Virus record (IMG/VR): IMGVR_UViG_3300033984_000416
Coordinates: 57,433 to 121,432 of that record
Reading direction: 5' to 3' (one strand)
DNA: 64,000 nucleotides
Source of the DNA: a virus
In this document: positions 1 through 8,622 of the stretch, piece after piece
Numbering within the stretch: position 1 is the first letter of the stretch
How the letters are laid out: every line of letters starts with the position of its first letter
Notes under the pieces: generated by a model
Seen by the model: only the letters and a program-made list of their open reading frames with translations
Databases searched by the model: none
What the model was told of the DNA's origin: nothing
Made by a program: the position numbers and the translations under genes

Positions 1-691
1 TTTTTTTTATTTGTGGTTCGCTAAAATCAGCATCAACATCATCTTGTGTCAACACATATTCTTTTTTCTTTTCTTCACCATTCATAACATCATATTGACC
101 TTCTTTGTCGGCCCAATAATCTGTAAGTTTTTGTGAGTAAGGGAATGAACTTAATGAACGCATTTCTAATTTTTCAACATCTGTTGGGTTTCTTTTTATG
201 ATTTCATTTTCCAATTCTTCAATCTTAGCACTTACCATATCCATCTTAGCGATACGAGATTCTAAGTCAGTTAATTTTTGTAAAAGCATTTCAGAATTTT
301 GACTAGCTTTATCAGCTGCCATCTTCGCTTCTTCGGAACCTTTTACCAATGAAGTAACGTCTATTTCAACATCGTCTGTAGCTGGTTCAGCTGGCATCGC
401 TGGTGCTGGTTCAACTGGTGGTACCGAATCTGCTGGTTCGGCTGGTGCTTCTGCATCTGCTGGTGCAGTATCGTCAACACCTAATTCAGCTCCAATACTA
501 GCCGCTGCATCATCTGCTGGTTCTAAATCTGTAGGAACTTCGTCTTCTTCTTCTAATTTTTTATCGATTAATAGAGGTTTTTCATAAGCTACAGGTTCTT
601 GATTTTCAGCGTACCATTGGTAACCTTCCATTTGGTTGAAACGTTTTAGCTCTTCTTTAAGTAACTCTGGGTTAAATTTTGTTTTCTTCAT
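1..691 (-). CDS. Acidic Ala/Pro-rich virion-type protein, C-terminus cut by window edge
   Basis: The reading frame starts at the ATG at 691-689 on the minus strand and stays open to the window edge, giving at least 230 residues. The N-terminus (MKKTKFNPELLKEELKRF) is basic. Residues about 45-110 are a low-complexity linker rich in Ala, Pro, Glu and Asp. A predicted coiled coil follows (SLVKGSEEAKMAADKAS and then LLQKLTDLESRIAKMD). The start overlaps the stop of the upstream 64-aa gene (TAATG), so the two are translationally coupled and share the late-type promoter near 920. The composition suits a scaffold, core or linker virion protein, but no family is recognised. Confidence 0.75.
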   Translation of the reverse strand, partial: MKKTKFNPELLKEELKRFNQMEGYQWYAENQEPVAYEKPLLIDKKLEEEDEVPTDLEPADDAAASIGAELGVDDTAPADAEAPAEPADSVPPVEPAPAMPAEPATDDVEIDVTSLVKGSEEAKMAADKASQNSEMLLQKLTDLESRIAKMDMVSAKIEELENEIIKRNPTDVEKLEMRSLSSFPYSQKLTDYWADKEGQYDVMNGEEKKKEYVLTQDDVDADFSEPQIKK

Positions 692-885
692 TAGAATAAT
701 AATTGTCTTCCGTCTTCTGTTATTATTTTTTTGTTTATTCTTTCTAAGATGCTTTTATCACCTTTGATAATACAAACACCAGAACTACAATCTAAGTTAG
801 GGTCTTGACCTTCAGTATTCAAAAAACTATCTAAGGTTTTATCCAAATTTTTAGTTGGTTGTTTTTCTATTTTTTTATTTTCCAT
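691..885 (-). CDS. Small hypothetical protein (64 aa)
   Basis: A short Lys-rich protein starting MENKKIEKQPTK, with two cysteines in a CSSGVC motif in the middle. It has no recognisable domain. It is the first gene after the late-type motif at 920-927 and its stop codon overlaps the start of the next gene by one base, so it reads as the leader gene of a late operon. It is probably real because of its promoter position and the coupling; function unknown. Confidence 0.65.
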   Translation of the reverse strand: MENKKIEKQPTKNLDKTLDSFLNTEGQDPNLDCSSGVCIIKGDKSILERINKKIITEDGRQLLF

Positions 886-919
886 GATATTAATTTTTAA
901 GTATATTTTTATCTTTTAT

Positions 920-927
920 ATAAATAT
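920..927 (-). promoter_or_regulatory. Late-type motif (ATATTTAT on the gene strand)
   Basis: On the minus strand the sequence reads TGATATTTATATAAAAG, 35 nt before the ATG at 885. It is one of about fourteen such sites placed ahead of virion operons in this window. Confidence 0.55.
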
Positions 928-937
928 CACAAAAACA

Positions 938-1339
938 TTAAAAAATCCTAGATATGTTGAAAATGGTAAGGTCTTTACCGTTTAATAGTATAAGTTTGTT
1001 TTGATATTCATCCCAATTTACCTTGATTGATTTATTATCAACGTTACCGATAGATTCTGGAAATTTTTGTTCAATAAGTTTATTTAACGCATTTATTGTA
1101 TATAAAGCATTGCCTCGTTTGTGTATGGATACAGCACTTGGGAATAGATTTTTAAGGTTTAAAGGTTTATCTTCTGGAATAACTATCTTGAAGGTAATAA
1201 CGACCTTAGATTCATCATCTAGGTTCTCATACCCAAAGACTTTATCTTTATTGATATTAAATTTTACTTCTAAATAGTTTAGAAACCATTCAACTCTCTC
1301 TGGGAATATGAATGATGCTAGTAGTATCGTTTTGTTCAT
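938..1339 (-). CDS. Hypothetical protein (133 aa)
   Basis: Starts MNKTILLASFIFPERVEWFL inside the 3' end of the 212-aa gene, overlapping it by 50 nt, so both are probably read from one mRNA. The C-terminal half has the pattern KRGNALYTINALNKLI followed by a Trp-containing strand (IKVNWDEYQNKLIL). From memory this resembles a small uncharacterised protein found in T4-like marine phages, but no function is known. It is downstream of the host-type promoter at 1933-1963, so it is probably an early or middle gene. Stops at 938 just before the late motif of the next operon. Confidence 0.7.
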   Translation of the reverse strand: MNKTILLASFIFPERVEWFLNYLEVKFNINKDKVFGYENLDDESKVVITFKIVIPEDKPLNLKNLFPSAVSIHKRGNALYTINALNKLIEQKFPESIGNVDNKSIKVNWDEYQNKLILLNGKDLTIFNISRIF

Positions 1340-1928
1340 TTTTTATAGAAAATAAGTAAGGTACGTATCGAACTTTATTACCTAGTTCTTCCACAGTATT
1401 TTTATATTCTATAAGTATCTCATCAGCACCCAAAAAGACCGCACTCATTGACTTAATTTTATTTCTTATCTTATCTGAATTTAACCCAATGTAAGATAAT
1501 AGCTTCAAATCCACACCAAATAGATATTTTTCACCATATAGATAAATCATATCACCTTGAACATATGTGATAATTTTTTTCAATGAGTAAATTTTTCTTA
1601 TTATTTTCCAAAGTGTTCTGCTTCGATACTGTAATGGGTCAACAAAAATATAAGTTATTTCTTTTGTTAAATCACCATATACCTTACGAATAAACCAAGA
1701 CATGTCTTCTTGGAATTTATCCCTCTTTTCGGTTCGCTTGAATGTCCAATAGAGATTAGGTTCAACACGAATATCCATAATATCAAAATCTGGGTAGTGT
1801 TTGTTTACATAGTCATACCCGACAATTAGTGTAGGTAACCCATGGATTATTTCATCCATGGATTGTACTACATTAAATTCTTCTGAAACGTCTATTTTAT
1901 TGTTTGAAACTATATTTGCAATTTTCAT
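1290..1928 (-). CDS. Hypothetical protein (212 aa), early-type promoter
   Basis: A soluble mixed alpha/beta protein with no membrane segment and no recognised motif. It is rich in aromatic residues (e.g. YGDLTKEITYIFVDPLQY) and in Lys/Ile. The start MKIANIVSNN at 1928 lies only four bases after a TACCTTTG element, so the mRNA may be leaderless. It forms a two-gene unit with the overlapping 133-aa gene. Its promoter differs from the surrounding virion genes, which suggests a role during takeover or replication rather than in the particle; this is inference. Confidence 0.75.
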   Translation of the reverse strand: MKIANIVSNNKIDVSEEFNVVQSMDEIIHGLPTLIVGYDYVNKHYPDFDIMDIRVEPNLYWTFKRTEKRDKFQEDMSWFIRKVYGDLTKEITYIFVDPLQYRSRTLWKIIRKIYSLKKIITYVQGDMIYLYGEKYLFGVDLKLLSYIGLNSDKIRNKIKSMSAVFLGADEILIEYKNTVEELGNKVRYVPYLFSIKNEQNDTTSIIHIPRES

Positions 1929-1932
1929 ACTG

Positions 1933-1963
1933 CAAAGGTACTAAATTATTTTGAATAAACCAA
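1933..1963 (-). promoter_or_regulatory. Host-type promoter TTG-N20-TACCTTTG
   Basis: On the minus strand TTG (1963-1961) is followed by 20 nt and then TACCTTTG (1940-1933), matching the Bacteroidota primary sigma consensus TTTG / TAnnTTTG. The ATG at 1928 is four bases further on. Confidence 0.65.
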
Positions 1964-1965
1964 AT

Positions 1966-4900
1966 TTATGCGTAACTTGCAAGATTTGGTGGGTTAGGTG
2001 GTGTACCATCTTTTATTTGTTTACCAGCATATTCCCAATAAAAATTATTATTAGTTTTATCTGGTGTTCTACTAATAACACCAACAGCTTTTGACGATTT
2101 TGGGTTATAAGCTAAAAATTCAGTCCTAGTACCTATAAATGACCTAGAATTCTCCTGTAATGTTGTATCTTTTAGTGCCGCAATTGTTTCAGTTAAGAAA
2201 GATTTAGCTTTACTACTAGTTATTGATTTAGAATTCATAACTGCTTTAATTGCAGTTTGTTCGTCAGATATAGCTTTCCATTCTGGTCTATTCTTAAATG
2301 TTGGTTCGTATTGACCTTCCTGTACCACAACCTCTTTGATTGTTTTACCGTATGGTTGTTTAGGTACTGAAACTCTGTTATAAATTGATTGTGCAACATC
2401 GGCTCTACTTTGTGGGCCACCAGCTTCTAAAGAACATATCGCCATCAACGCCCAATAATCTGCTTTATCACCTAAAACAATTTCAACACCATCTTTATAT
2501 TTTATTTGTTTATAAATACAATCTTTATAAATACTATCCTTACCATCATTTGATTTAGGGTTTTTAACAAAATCAAATTGAGCTTGGAATTTTTTAATTT
2601 TATACCCACCAGTTGATGTTGGGTTATCTTTAGCACAATATTGAGCAGCAGTACCTTGGTATTCAAAATGCCAGTATTCGTTATAACTACCAACGCCATC
2701 TCTCATTAAATATGGTAATTCAAAACCATATCTATATGAATTTTCTAATAACCATTCTAATGCTGGGTTGTTGGCAATATCAAAATATTTGACTAGACCA
2801 TTTGTATTATCTATTTTAGTTCCATCTTTTTCAAAATAACCTAAATCAATAGCAATACCCCATTGGTGATTCGACACACCTTTACTAGCATTTGAACCAG
2901 CCGCAGCTTGGTCGGCTTCAGTTCTATAAGCTGATGTTATTCTAGCAAAAGTTTTACCATTATCAGTTCCTTTGAAACCATTTTCTTTCATCCATGTAAC
3001 CCAATCTTTTAACATATTTTCTAATGGTACAATTGCTTCAGCAATTAAACGATTTTTGTGTTTATCATTTTTAGATGTAAGTTGATTTGAGATACCAGCT
3101 ATAGTTGGTATTTCTAATAATTTAATATTTTTAGCCTCAATATTAGACGGTGAACCACCGTTATCAATTATTGTTAATACTATTGCTGGGTATGCTTTAG
3201 TACTAGAAACATTAGTAACCGCACCATCACCAGCTTGGCTTGTATCCATTCCTTCGGCTAACGACATGTATAAATCCATTGCTGTCATTAATGGTGTTTC
3301 TGTGTATTTAATCCTAACACCACTAAAATTTGTCATCATTGAGTTTGGTTTAATAGAATGTTTAACCCTAGTAATCATATAGGCACCATGAAACATTGGT
3401 ATATTATCCAATTGGAAATACATCATTGGTTGAATCATAGCATTACCCATCATTTCTATTTCTGCCGTATAACTTCTTACTGAATATACATTATAAATGT
3501 TTTGACCAGCTATTGTTCTATTTGTTTCAGAACCTTTTTGTGATATGTCTTCCTGTATTTGAAGTGACTCATCAGTTTCTGAAAATTCGCTTTGGTCTAG
3601 GTTGATATCTTTAAATATATTTTGATTTTGTTGACTGTATTTTACAGTAAACACACCCATACCATCTTCAAAATCATTTAAGTCGGTTGTAAAATCATCT
3701 GGAACGGTACTTGGACTAACGTTACCATTTTCATCACATCGTAAATTTATACCATCATCTGGATAATCAGCATTTTTGTAGTCTAAGTGTTTAGATTTTT
3801 GTCCAGAGTATACACATACAAAAGTTGGCCCACACGAACCTTTTGTTACCGCCTCACCATAGTTTGGAAATGGTTTAAAAATTGATTCAACTTCTTTTGG
3901 GTCACGGAAATTAATAAATGTTGGTAACGCCACAAAATCAAATTTATTAGACGCTAACATTGAACTAATAGCATCGTAAGCACTAGTGTTTGAATTTTCA
4001 ACCAAGTAATCATTGATTGGTAGTGGGTTAATATATAACTTATCACCAATATCTTTAAACGACCTACTAACAAATCTAAAAGAGTCTATAAATTTAGGTG
4101 TTTTATTACCATAATGGTCACCTAATTTAGCATCTACGTTGCTTCGACCACCGTCAACACCACCACATTGATAAAGTATTTTATCAGCACTAGTTGTTCC
4201 AGCTAACCATTTATCACGTATGTTTTTACATGTTCTATATAATTGTAACTTAATCACATCTTCATTGGCAGTACCAAATAAAGATTGTTCTAAATTTTTT
4301 TTAACATTTACATCAGAATAAGCACTAGCAGTTGTTTGTAATTTTTTTAATATAGTGTTAATGTATAAATCAAAATTTTTCTTAGTTACAGAAATTTCTT
4401 CAAATTCATTTCTATTCGTTGTGGCTACAGATGCTGACCCACCACCACCAATAGCCCCAGAGCCACCATATGTACCTACTTGTGTTGTAGTTGTACCTAC
4501 TTTTGTCCATATTTTATAACCAGTATTTGCGATGATAACAGGTTGCATCAATGCCGACATTAATGTGGTTACAGCACTATTGTTTGTATAATCACCATCT
4601 AGTTCTAAAGCTAAGTAATCAGTATGCACCGATGCTGACGAACCATCTGTTGTTGGTAAAGGTGTAATTATTTTATATGCTTTACCGTTTGAACCGTTTC
4701 TAAAATTTGGATTTGTGAAACTTGATGCTGGAACGTTGTAGACATCTTTATCTTTATCTAGTGTTATTGTTACACGCAATGCTTTTAACCATACATTAAA
4801 ATCACCACCAGAACCAGTCCATATTTCTAAGTTTTCACTTATAGATTTCCATGATATCATACCGTCAGTTCCATTAACAAATTCAAAGAACATTCTTTTG

Positions 4901-7900
4901 AATTCATTTTTTACCTGTTGTGGTAATCTATTAATAAGGTGTTCATCATCAATTTCTTGATAATCTATTAACGCTGTAAGCTCTAAGGCTGTTACATACA
5001 TATCTCGTGTAGGTGGTGTAAATGTTTGTGTTAAGTTTTTATGCCAAAGTATTGGGTCGTTCTTTCCAGAACCACCACCCGTTATTTTACCACCTTCAAC
5101 CACTGGGTTGTTTGTTTGTTTTCGCCATATTATACTACCTATATAAGCACACCAAAGTCTAGGTGCGTGAACAAAACCACCTTTTTTATCAAACAAGTGT
5201 TTAATTTCATTTGTTTCTAAAGCACTACCTTTGGTTGTATTCCATGGAAGTGAATTTAAAAATAAAAACGCTTTTGAATAATCACCACATGGAACCGTTG
5301 AGTTACTTGAAGTTGTTATACGTGCATATCCTTGGTTATAATAAAAATAACTACCAAATAAACTAAAAGAATCCTCATCATAAGCATCTCTATAATTAAC
5401 GTTTTCAGATGCTTTAAACATAAAGGCTCTTTGTTCAACATAAGGGTAAGTAATATCTTTAACATTATTGTTTATCCATTCGTTAAAAAAGTCTCTGTTT
5501 TTACCTAAATCTAAGTGAAGTGTATCTATTTTTTTTCCTTTATACCAACCTTTGTAAAACTCTTCTTTATTTGCTGGTAGCCTAATGTTTCCAGTTTTTT
5601 TGAAATCCGACCATGATGTTGCTGAACTTCCGTCTGGTGAATTATCGTGTTTTTTTCTATTATACGCTAAACCACCATCTGTATTTTTATAAAACACAAA
5701 CTCTAAGGGTAATTTAGTCATTCCATTACCATAATCTAAATTAGCATACTCTTGAATACCTAAAGGTCCACCAAATGTATTGTAACCAGCACTATTATCA
5801 ACAATTTCATCGGCTGATAGTTTTTCCAATATTAACATATTGTTTTCTGGTTTAACTTTTTCTGGTGCTGGATATAAAAGTGCTTTTGTTTTAAACTCAT
5901 CTGCTTTTAGTATTTTAATATAAACACCACCATCATCTGGTTTACTAAAATCACCATTTATTGTCGTTGCTGTACCATAATTAGAGCTGTAATTAGTTAA
6001 AAAAATGTAACCTTCTTCTTTTGATTTTAATGAAGTTTTAGCTGGTTCAATAATCCACTTACCAGTATAACCACCATTAATTGGTATTACCATGTGTAAA
6101 TCTGGATTACTGTACGTATATGTTTTTGTTTTTGTAGATACTGGGTTTCCACCAATATAGTTATAAAAATAATTATCACCTAGAGGTTTTATTACATTTG
6201 TTGGTAATGCACCTCTAGCGTTTAAATCTATTTCACCAATTACACTAGTCACAGCACTTAGAGTTAACATAGACATCGATGATTTTATTTTAGGGTCTTT
6301 AACACCTCTTAATATGGCTTCAGATTCAATCTCGGCCATACTAATAATATCATCAGAAGTCATAATTGTTTCATCGTTTGTATAACCTAAAAAAGTCATA
6401 CCTCTAATAACCATAAGTCTTGCAACTTCATCGTAATTTTTAAATTCCATTCTACTGTATGGCTCTGTAGTGTTAAAAATAGATGTATCAATTGGGTTGC
6501 TTGGGAACCAAGTTGTTTCTTGTTTTTCGGTATCCGCTTTAACATCTTCACTAGCTTTTGCGGCTTTTAAAAATGCCGCCAATAAATCATCAATAAATAC
6601 TAATTCATTAACATCTTTAGGTTTTTCTAAAACACCTAAAGTACCTAAATATTTTTCAACATAGCTTTTTGTTTTTTCATCTTTTTCTCGATAATCTGGC
6701 CATGAAAAATATTTTTTAGTATCTAAATGTCTTTGCGTTAAATCACTATTTACAATATCAGTTTTAAATTTTTTTTCTAGTTGGGTTGTTCTAGGGTCGT
6801 TTGGTTCAAATTCAGCCGCAACCGAAACATCAAAAATAGTTTCCATAAACACTTCAACGGCAGCTGTAAATACTTCTGTAATATTTCTAACGGTTGGTTC
6901 AAACCCTAAATCTTTTGCAACGCTACTTTTTAATTCTTTAGCAAATTCTTCTTTTGCCCCTTTTAAATTTTGTTCAATTTGAGTTCTAGCCACAGATATT
7001 TTTTCAAATAATAAATTCATGTTGTAAATATCAACAACCACTTTTGGGTGATTAAATTTATAATTTGTGTTTAAATAATCATACAATTCTTTTTTGAATT
7101 TAGAAAAATCACTAGGTGAACCTAATGTTTGTTTTAAAACTTCATCAACCGCTGGGTCGCTAGTTGCTGGGTCTAGCATTTCTAAAGTTAAATTACCATA
7201 AAAACCCTTTCCTGGACCAGCTATGCTTATATCTTGAAATTCTTTAAGTACTAATTGAGCACCAGCTTTAAATGCGTTGAATGTGTCTATGTTTGTTTTA
7301 ATATTCTCAGAGTATAACCCTATTGCTCTATCTTGATTTATTTTATCAGTGTCTGAAACTTCGTGAAGTTTCACGATATATGGGTATCTTTCTTTATTGG
7401 TATCAATATCAATAACTTGTCCCAATACTCTCATAACAATTTCTATAGCGTCTAGACTTTCTAAAGCTTTATTTATAGTATTTGTAGCAGCTGCGTTTTT
7501 AGATGATGATGATAATTTGCTTATACCTTTATTAACCTTAGAAATTGCTTGCATTAATTCAACCAAAGTTAATAATTGTGGTGCATCAGCTTTTCTATTG
7601 TCTCTATATTTTTGGTATTTATCTTCACCTATTGTTGTAAAAGGTATAGCTTTTAAATAACCAATAAGCATATCTGATAACATTGCGTAAGTATAACCGA
7701 TAAATTGACATTGAATTTCAAAATTACCAGTTTGTGAATTAAATTTAGAACTAAATTTAAGCATGTGAAGACAATAAGTTACTGGTAACCCGTAGTATCC
7801 TTTTATTTCCAATTCAAACAATGGATATGGTAGTTGGAAAAACGTAGCATATTTATTACCACTATTATTTCCACTTATTTTTTCCTCATTTTGAAATATT

Positions 7901-8310
7901 GAACTTCCTCTAACGTCAATAAAATTAATAGTAACCATAGGGGCCATTGACGAATTAAAATCTATATCAATAGACGTTATCCCTAATGTTTCATCATTGG
8001 TTGTATCTTTATCAAATACCGTTGTTAAGTCGGTGTATTTTGTTGTTAAAACTCTTTGACCAGAAATTTCACTACCTTCAATGAAATTAATAGAAATGTT
8101 GCTGGTACTTTCTCTAGTACCATCATCACCACCTTCTTTTGTTAAAACAGTTCTTCCCTTTTTTTTAGTTCTTAAAACTACAGATATATTCAAATCCTCT
8201 AAAGGAACTGAAATATTACTACTAGAATTAAAACCATCAAAACTATTTGGGTCGACAATTTTTAAACCACCAGATTGACAACCTATTTTATTTGTTATGT
8301 TACTCGCCAT
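1966..8310 (-). CDS. Giant baseplate hub / tail lysin with M15 peptidase and SleB-like hydrolase domains (2114 aa)
   Basis: The first ~250 residues and a segment around 1590-1690 (YTAEIEMMGNAMIQPMMYFQ, then FHGAYMITRVKHSIKPN) look like a gp27/late-control-D type hub barrel. Residues ~1740-1895 form a peptidase M15/VanY domain: SNHQWGIAID gives zinc ligands H1815 and D1822, and EYWH gives E1878 and H1881. Residues ~1950-2100 resemble SleB/Hydrolase_2, with the presumed catalytic Glu at 1962 (LEAGGPQSRADVAQSIYNRV). Gly/Ser linkers (GGSGAIGGGGSAS) separate parts of the middle region. T4 splits comparable functions between gp27 and gp5; here they seem fused, with two wall-cleaving activities (inferred). 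Overlaps the LysM-like gene by 11 nt. Confidence 0.85.
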   Translation of the reverse strand: MASNITNKIGCQSGGLKIVDPNSFDGFNSSSNISVPLEDLNISVVLRTKKKGRTVLTKEGGDDGTRESTSNISINFIEGSEISGQRVLTTKYTDLTTVFDKDTTNDETLGITSIDIDFNSSMAPMVTINFIDVRGSSIFQNEEKISGNNSGNKYATFFQLPYPLFELEIKGYYGLPVTYCLHMLKFSSKFNSQTGNFEIQCQFIGYTYAMLSDMLIGYLKAIPFTTIGEDKYQKYRDNRKADAPQLLTLVELMQAISKVNKGISKLSSSSKNAAATNTINKALESLDAIEIVMRVLGQVIDIDTNKERYPYIVKLHEVSDTDKINQDRAIGLYSENIKTNIDTFNAFKAGAQLVLKEFQDISIAGPGKGFYGNLTLEMLDPATSDPAVDEVLKQTLGSPSDFSKFKKELYDYLNTNYKFNHPKVVVDIYNMNLLFEKISVARTQIEQNLKGAKEEFAKELKSSVAKDLGFEPTVRNITEVFTAAVEVFMETIFDVSVAAEFEPNDPRTTQLEKKFKTDIVNSDLTQRHLDTKKYFSWPDYREKDEKTKSYVEKYLGTLGVLEKPKDVNELVFIDDLLAAFLKAAKASEDVKADTEKQETTWFPSNPIDTSIFNTTEPYSRMEFKNYDEVARLMVIRGMTFLGYTNDETIMTSDDIISMAEIESEAILRGVKDPKIKSSMSMLTLSAVTSVIGEIDLNARGALPTNVIKPLGDNYFYNYIGGNPVSTKTKTYTYSNPDLHMVIPINGGYTGKWIIEPAKTSLKSKEEGYIFLTNYSSNYGTATTINGDFSKPDDGGVYIKILKADEFKTKALLYPAPEKVKPENNMLILEKLSADEIVDNSAGYNTFGGPLGIQEYANLDYGNGMTKLPLEFVFYKNTDGGLAYNRKKHDNSPDGSSATSWSDFKKTGNIRLPANKEEFYKGWYKGKKIDTLHLDLGKNRDFFNEWINNNVKDITYPYVEQRAFMFKASENVNYRDAYDEDSFSLFGSYFYYNQGYARITTSSNSTVPCGDYSKAFLFLNSLPWNTTKGSALETNEIKHLFDKKGGFVHAPRLWCAYIGSIIWRKQTNNPVVEGGKITGGGSGKNDPILWHKNLTQTFTPPTRDMYVTALELTALIDYQEIDDEHLINRLPQQVKNEFKRMFFEFVNGTDGMISWKSISENLEIWTGSGGDFNVWLKALRVTITLDKDKDVYNVPASSFTNPNFRNGSNGKAYKIITPLPTTDGSSASVHTDYLALELDGDYTNNSAVTTLMSALMQPVIIANTGYKIWTKVGTTTTQVGTYGGSGAIGGGGSASVATTNRNEFEEISVTKKNFDLYINTILKKLQTTASAYSDVNVKKNLEQSLFGTANEDVIKLQLYRTCKNIRDKWLAGTTSADKILYQCGGVDGGRSNVDAKLGDHYGNKTPKFIDSFRFVSRSFKDIGDKLYINPLPINDYLVENSNTSAYDAISSMLASNKFDFVALPTFINFRDPKEVESIFKPFPNYGEAVTKGSCGPTFVCVYSGQKSKHLDYKNADYPDDGINLRCDENGNVSPSTVPDDFTTDLNDFEDGMGVFTVKYSQQNQNIFKDINLDQSEFSETDESLQIQEDISQKGSETNRTIAGQNIYNVYSVRSYTAEIEMMGNAMIQPMMYFQLDNIPMFHGAYMITRVKHSIKPNSMMTNFSGVRIKYTETPLMTAMDLYMSLAEGMDTSQAGDGAVTNVSSTKAYPAIVLTIIDNGGSPSNIEAKNIKLLEIPTIAGISNQLTSKNDKHKNRLIAEAIVPLENMLKDWVTWMKENGFKGTDNGKTFARITSAYRTEADQAAAGSNASKGVSNHQWGIAIDLGYFEKDGTKIDNTNGLVKYFDIANNPALEWLLENSYRYGFELPYLMRDGVGSYNEYWHFEYQGTAAQYCAKDNPTSTGGYKIKKFQAQFDFVKNPKSNDGKDSIYKDCIYKQIKYKDGVEIVLGDKADYWALMAICSLEAGGPQSRADVAQSIYNRVSVPKQPYGKTIKEVVVQEGQYEPTFKNRPEWKAISDEQTAIKAVMNSKSITSSKAKSFLTETIAALKDTTLQENSRSFIGTRTEFLAYNPKSSKAVGVISRTPDKTNNNFYWEYAGKQIKDGTPPNPPNLASYA

Positions 8311-8620
8311 ATAATGCTTTATGATTATTTACTTGTGTTATATATCTTGACACAGCACTATCGAAAGGAAAAGGAATCCTAATCAAAGTCATATCTGGTA
8401 TATTAAATTCTAAACCACCAAATTGTGGGTTGGCTAACATAATCAACCAACCACTGTATGCATTATTATAATACATGTTACTCATTTTGTCAAGTCTACT
8501 TAACCCTTGTTTATAAACCATTGATTTATCCGAACCAGATTCTGGGATAGTTATCCCAGGTAAAGGTTTCATATCTGCATTTACTCTAAATGCGTTATAT
8601 CTGTCGTAATATTCTGCCAT
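8300..8620 (-). CDS. LysM-like baseplate protein (gp53/tail-X type)
   Basis: 106 aa with the pattern of a small LysM-type tail protein: SRLDKMSNMYYNNAYSGWLI, then MLANPQFGGLEF, then IPDMTLIRIPFPF. Short proteins of this kind (P2 gpX, the LysM part of T4 gp53) sit at the hub-wedge junction. It lies between the 1430-aa baseplate protein and the hub-lysin gene, overlapping the latter by 11 nt, which supports a baseplate role. The fold call rests on the pattern N-P...IP...L-IP and is not proven. Confidence 0.65.
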   Translation of the reverse strand: MAEYYDRYNAFRVNADMKPLPGITIPESGSDKSMVYKQGLSRLDKMSNMYYNNAYSGWLIMLANPQFGGLEFNIPDMTLIRIPFPFDSAVSRYITQVNNHKALYGE

Positions 8621-8622
8621 AA

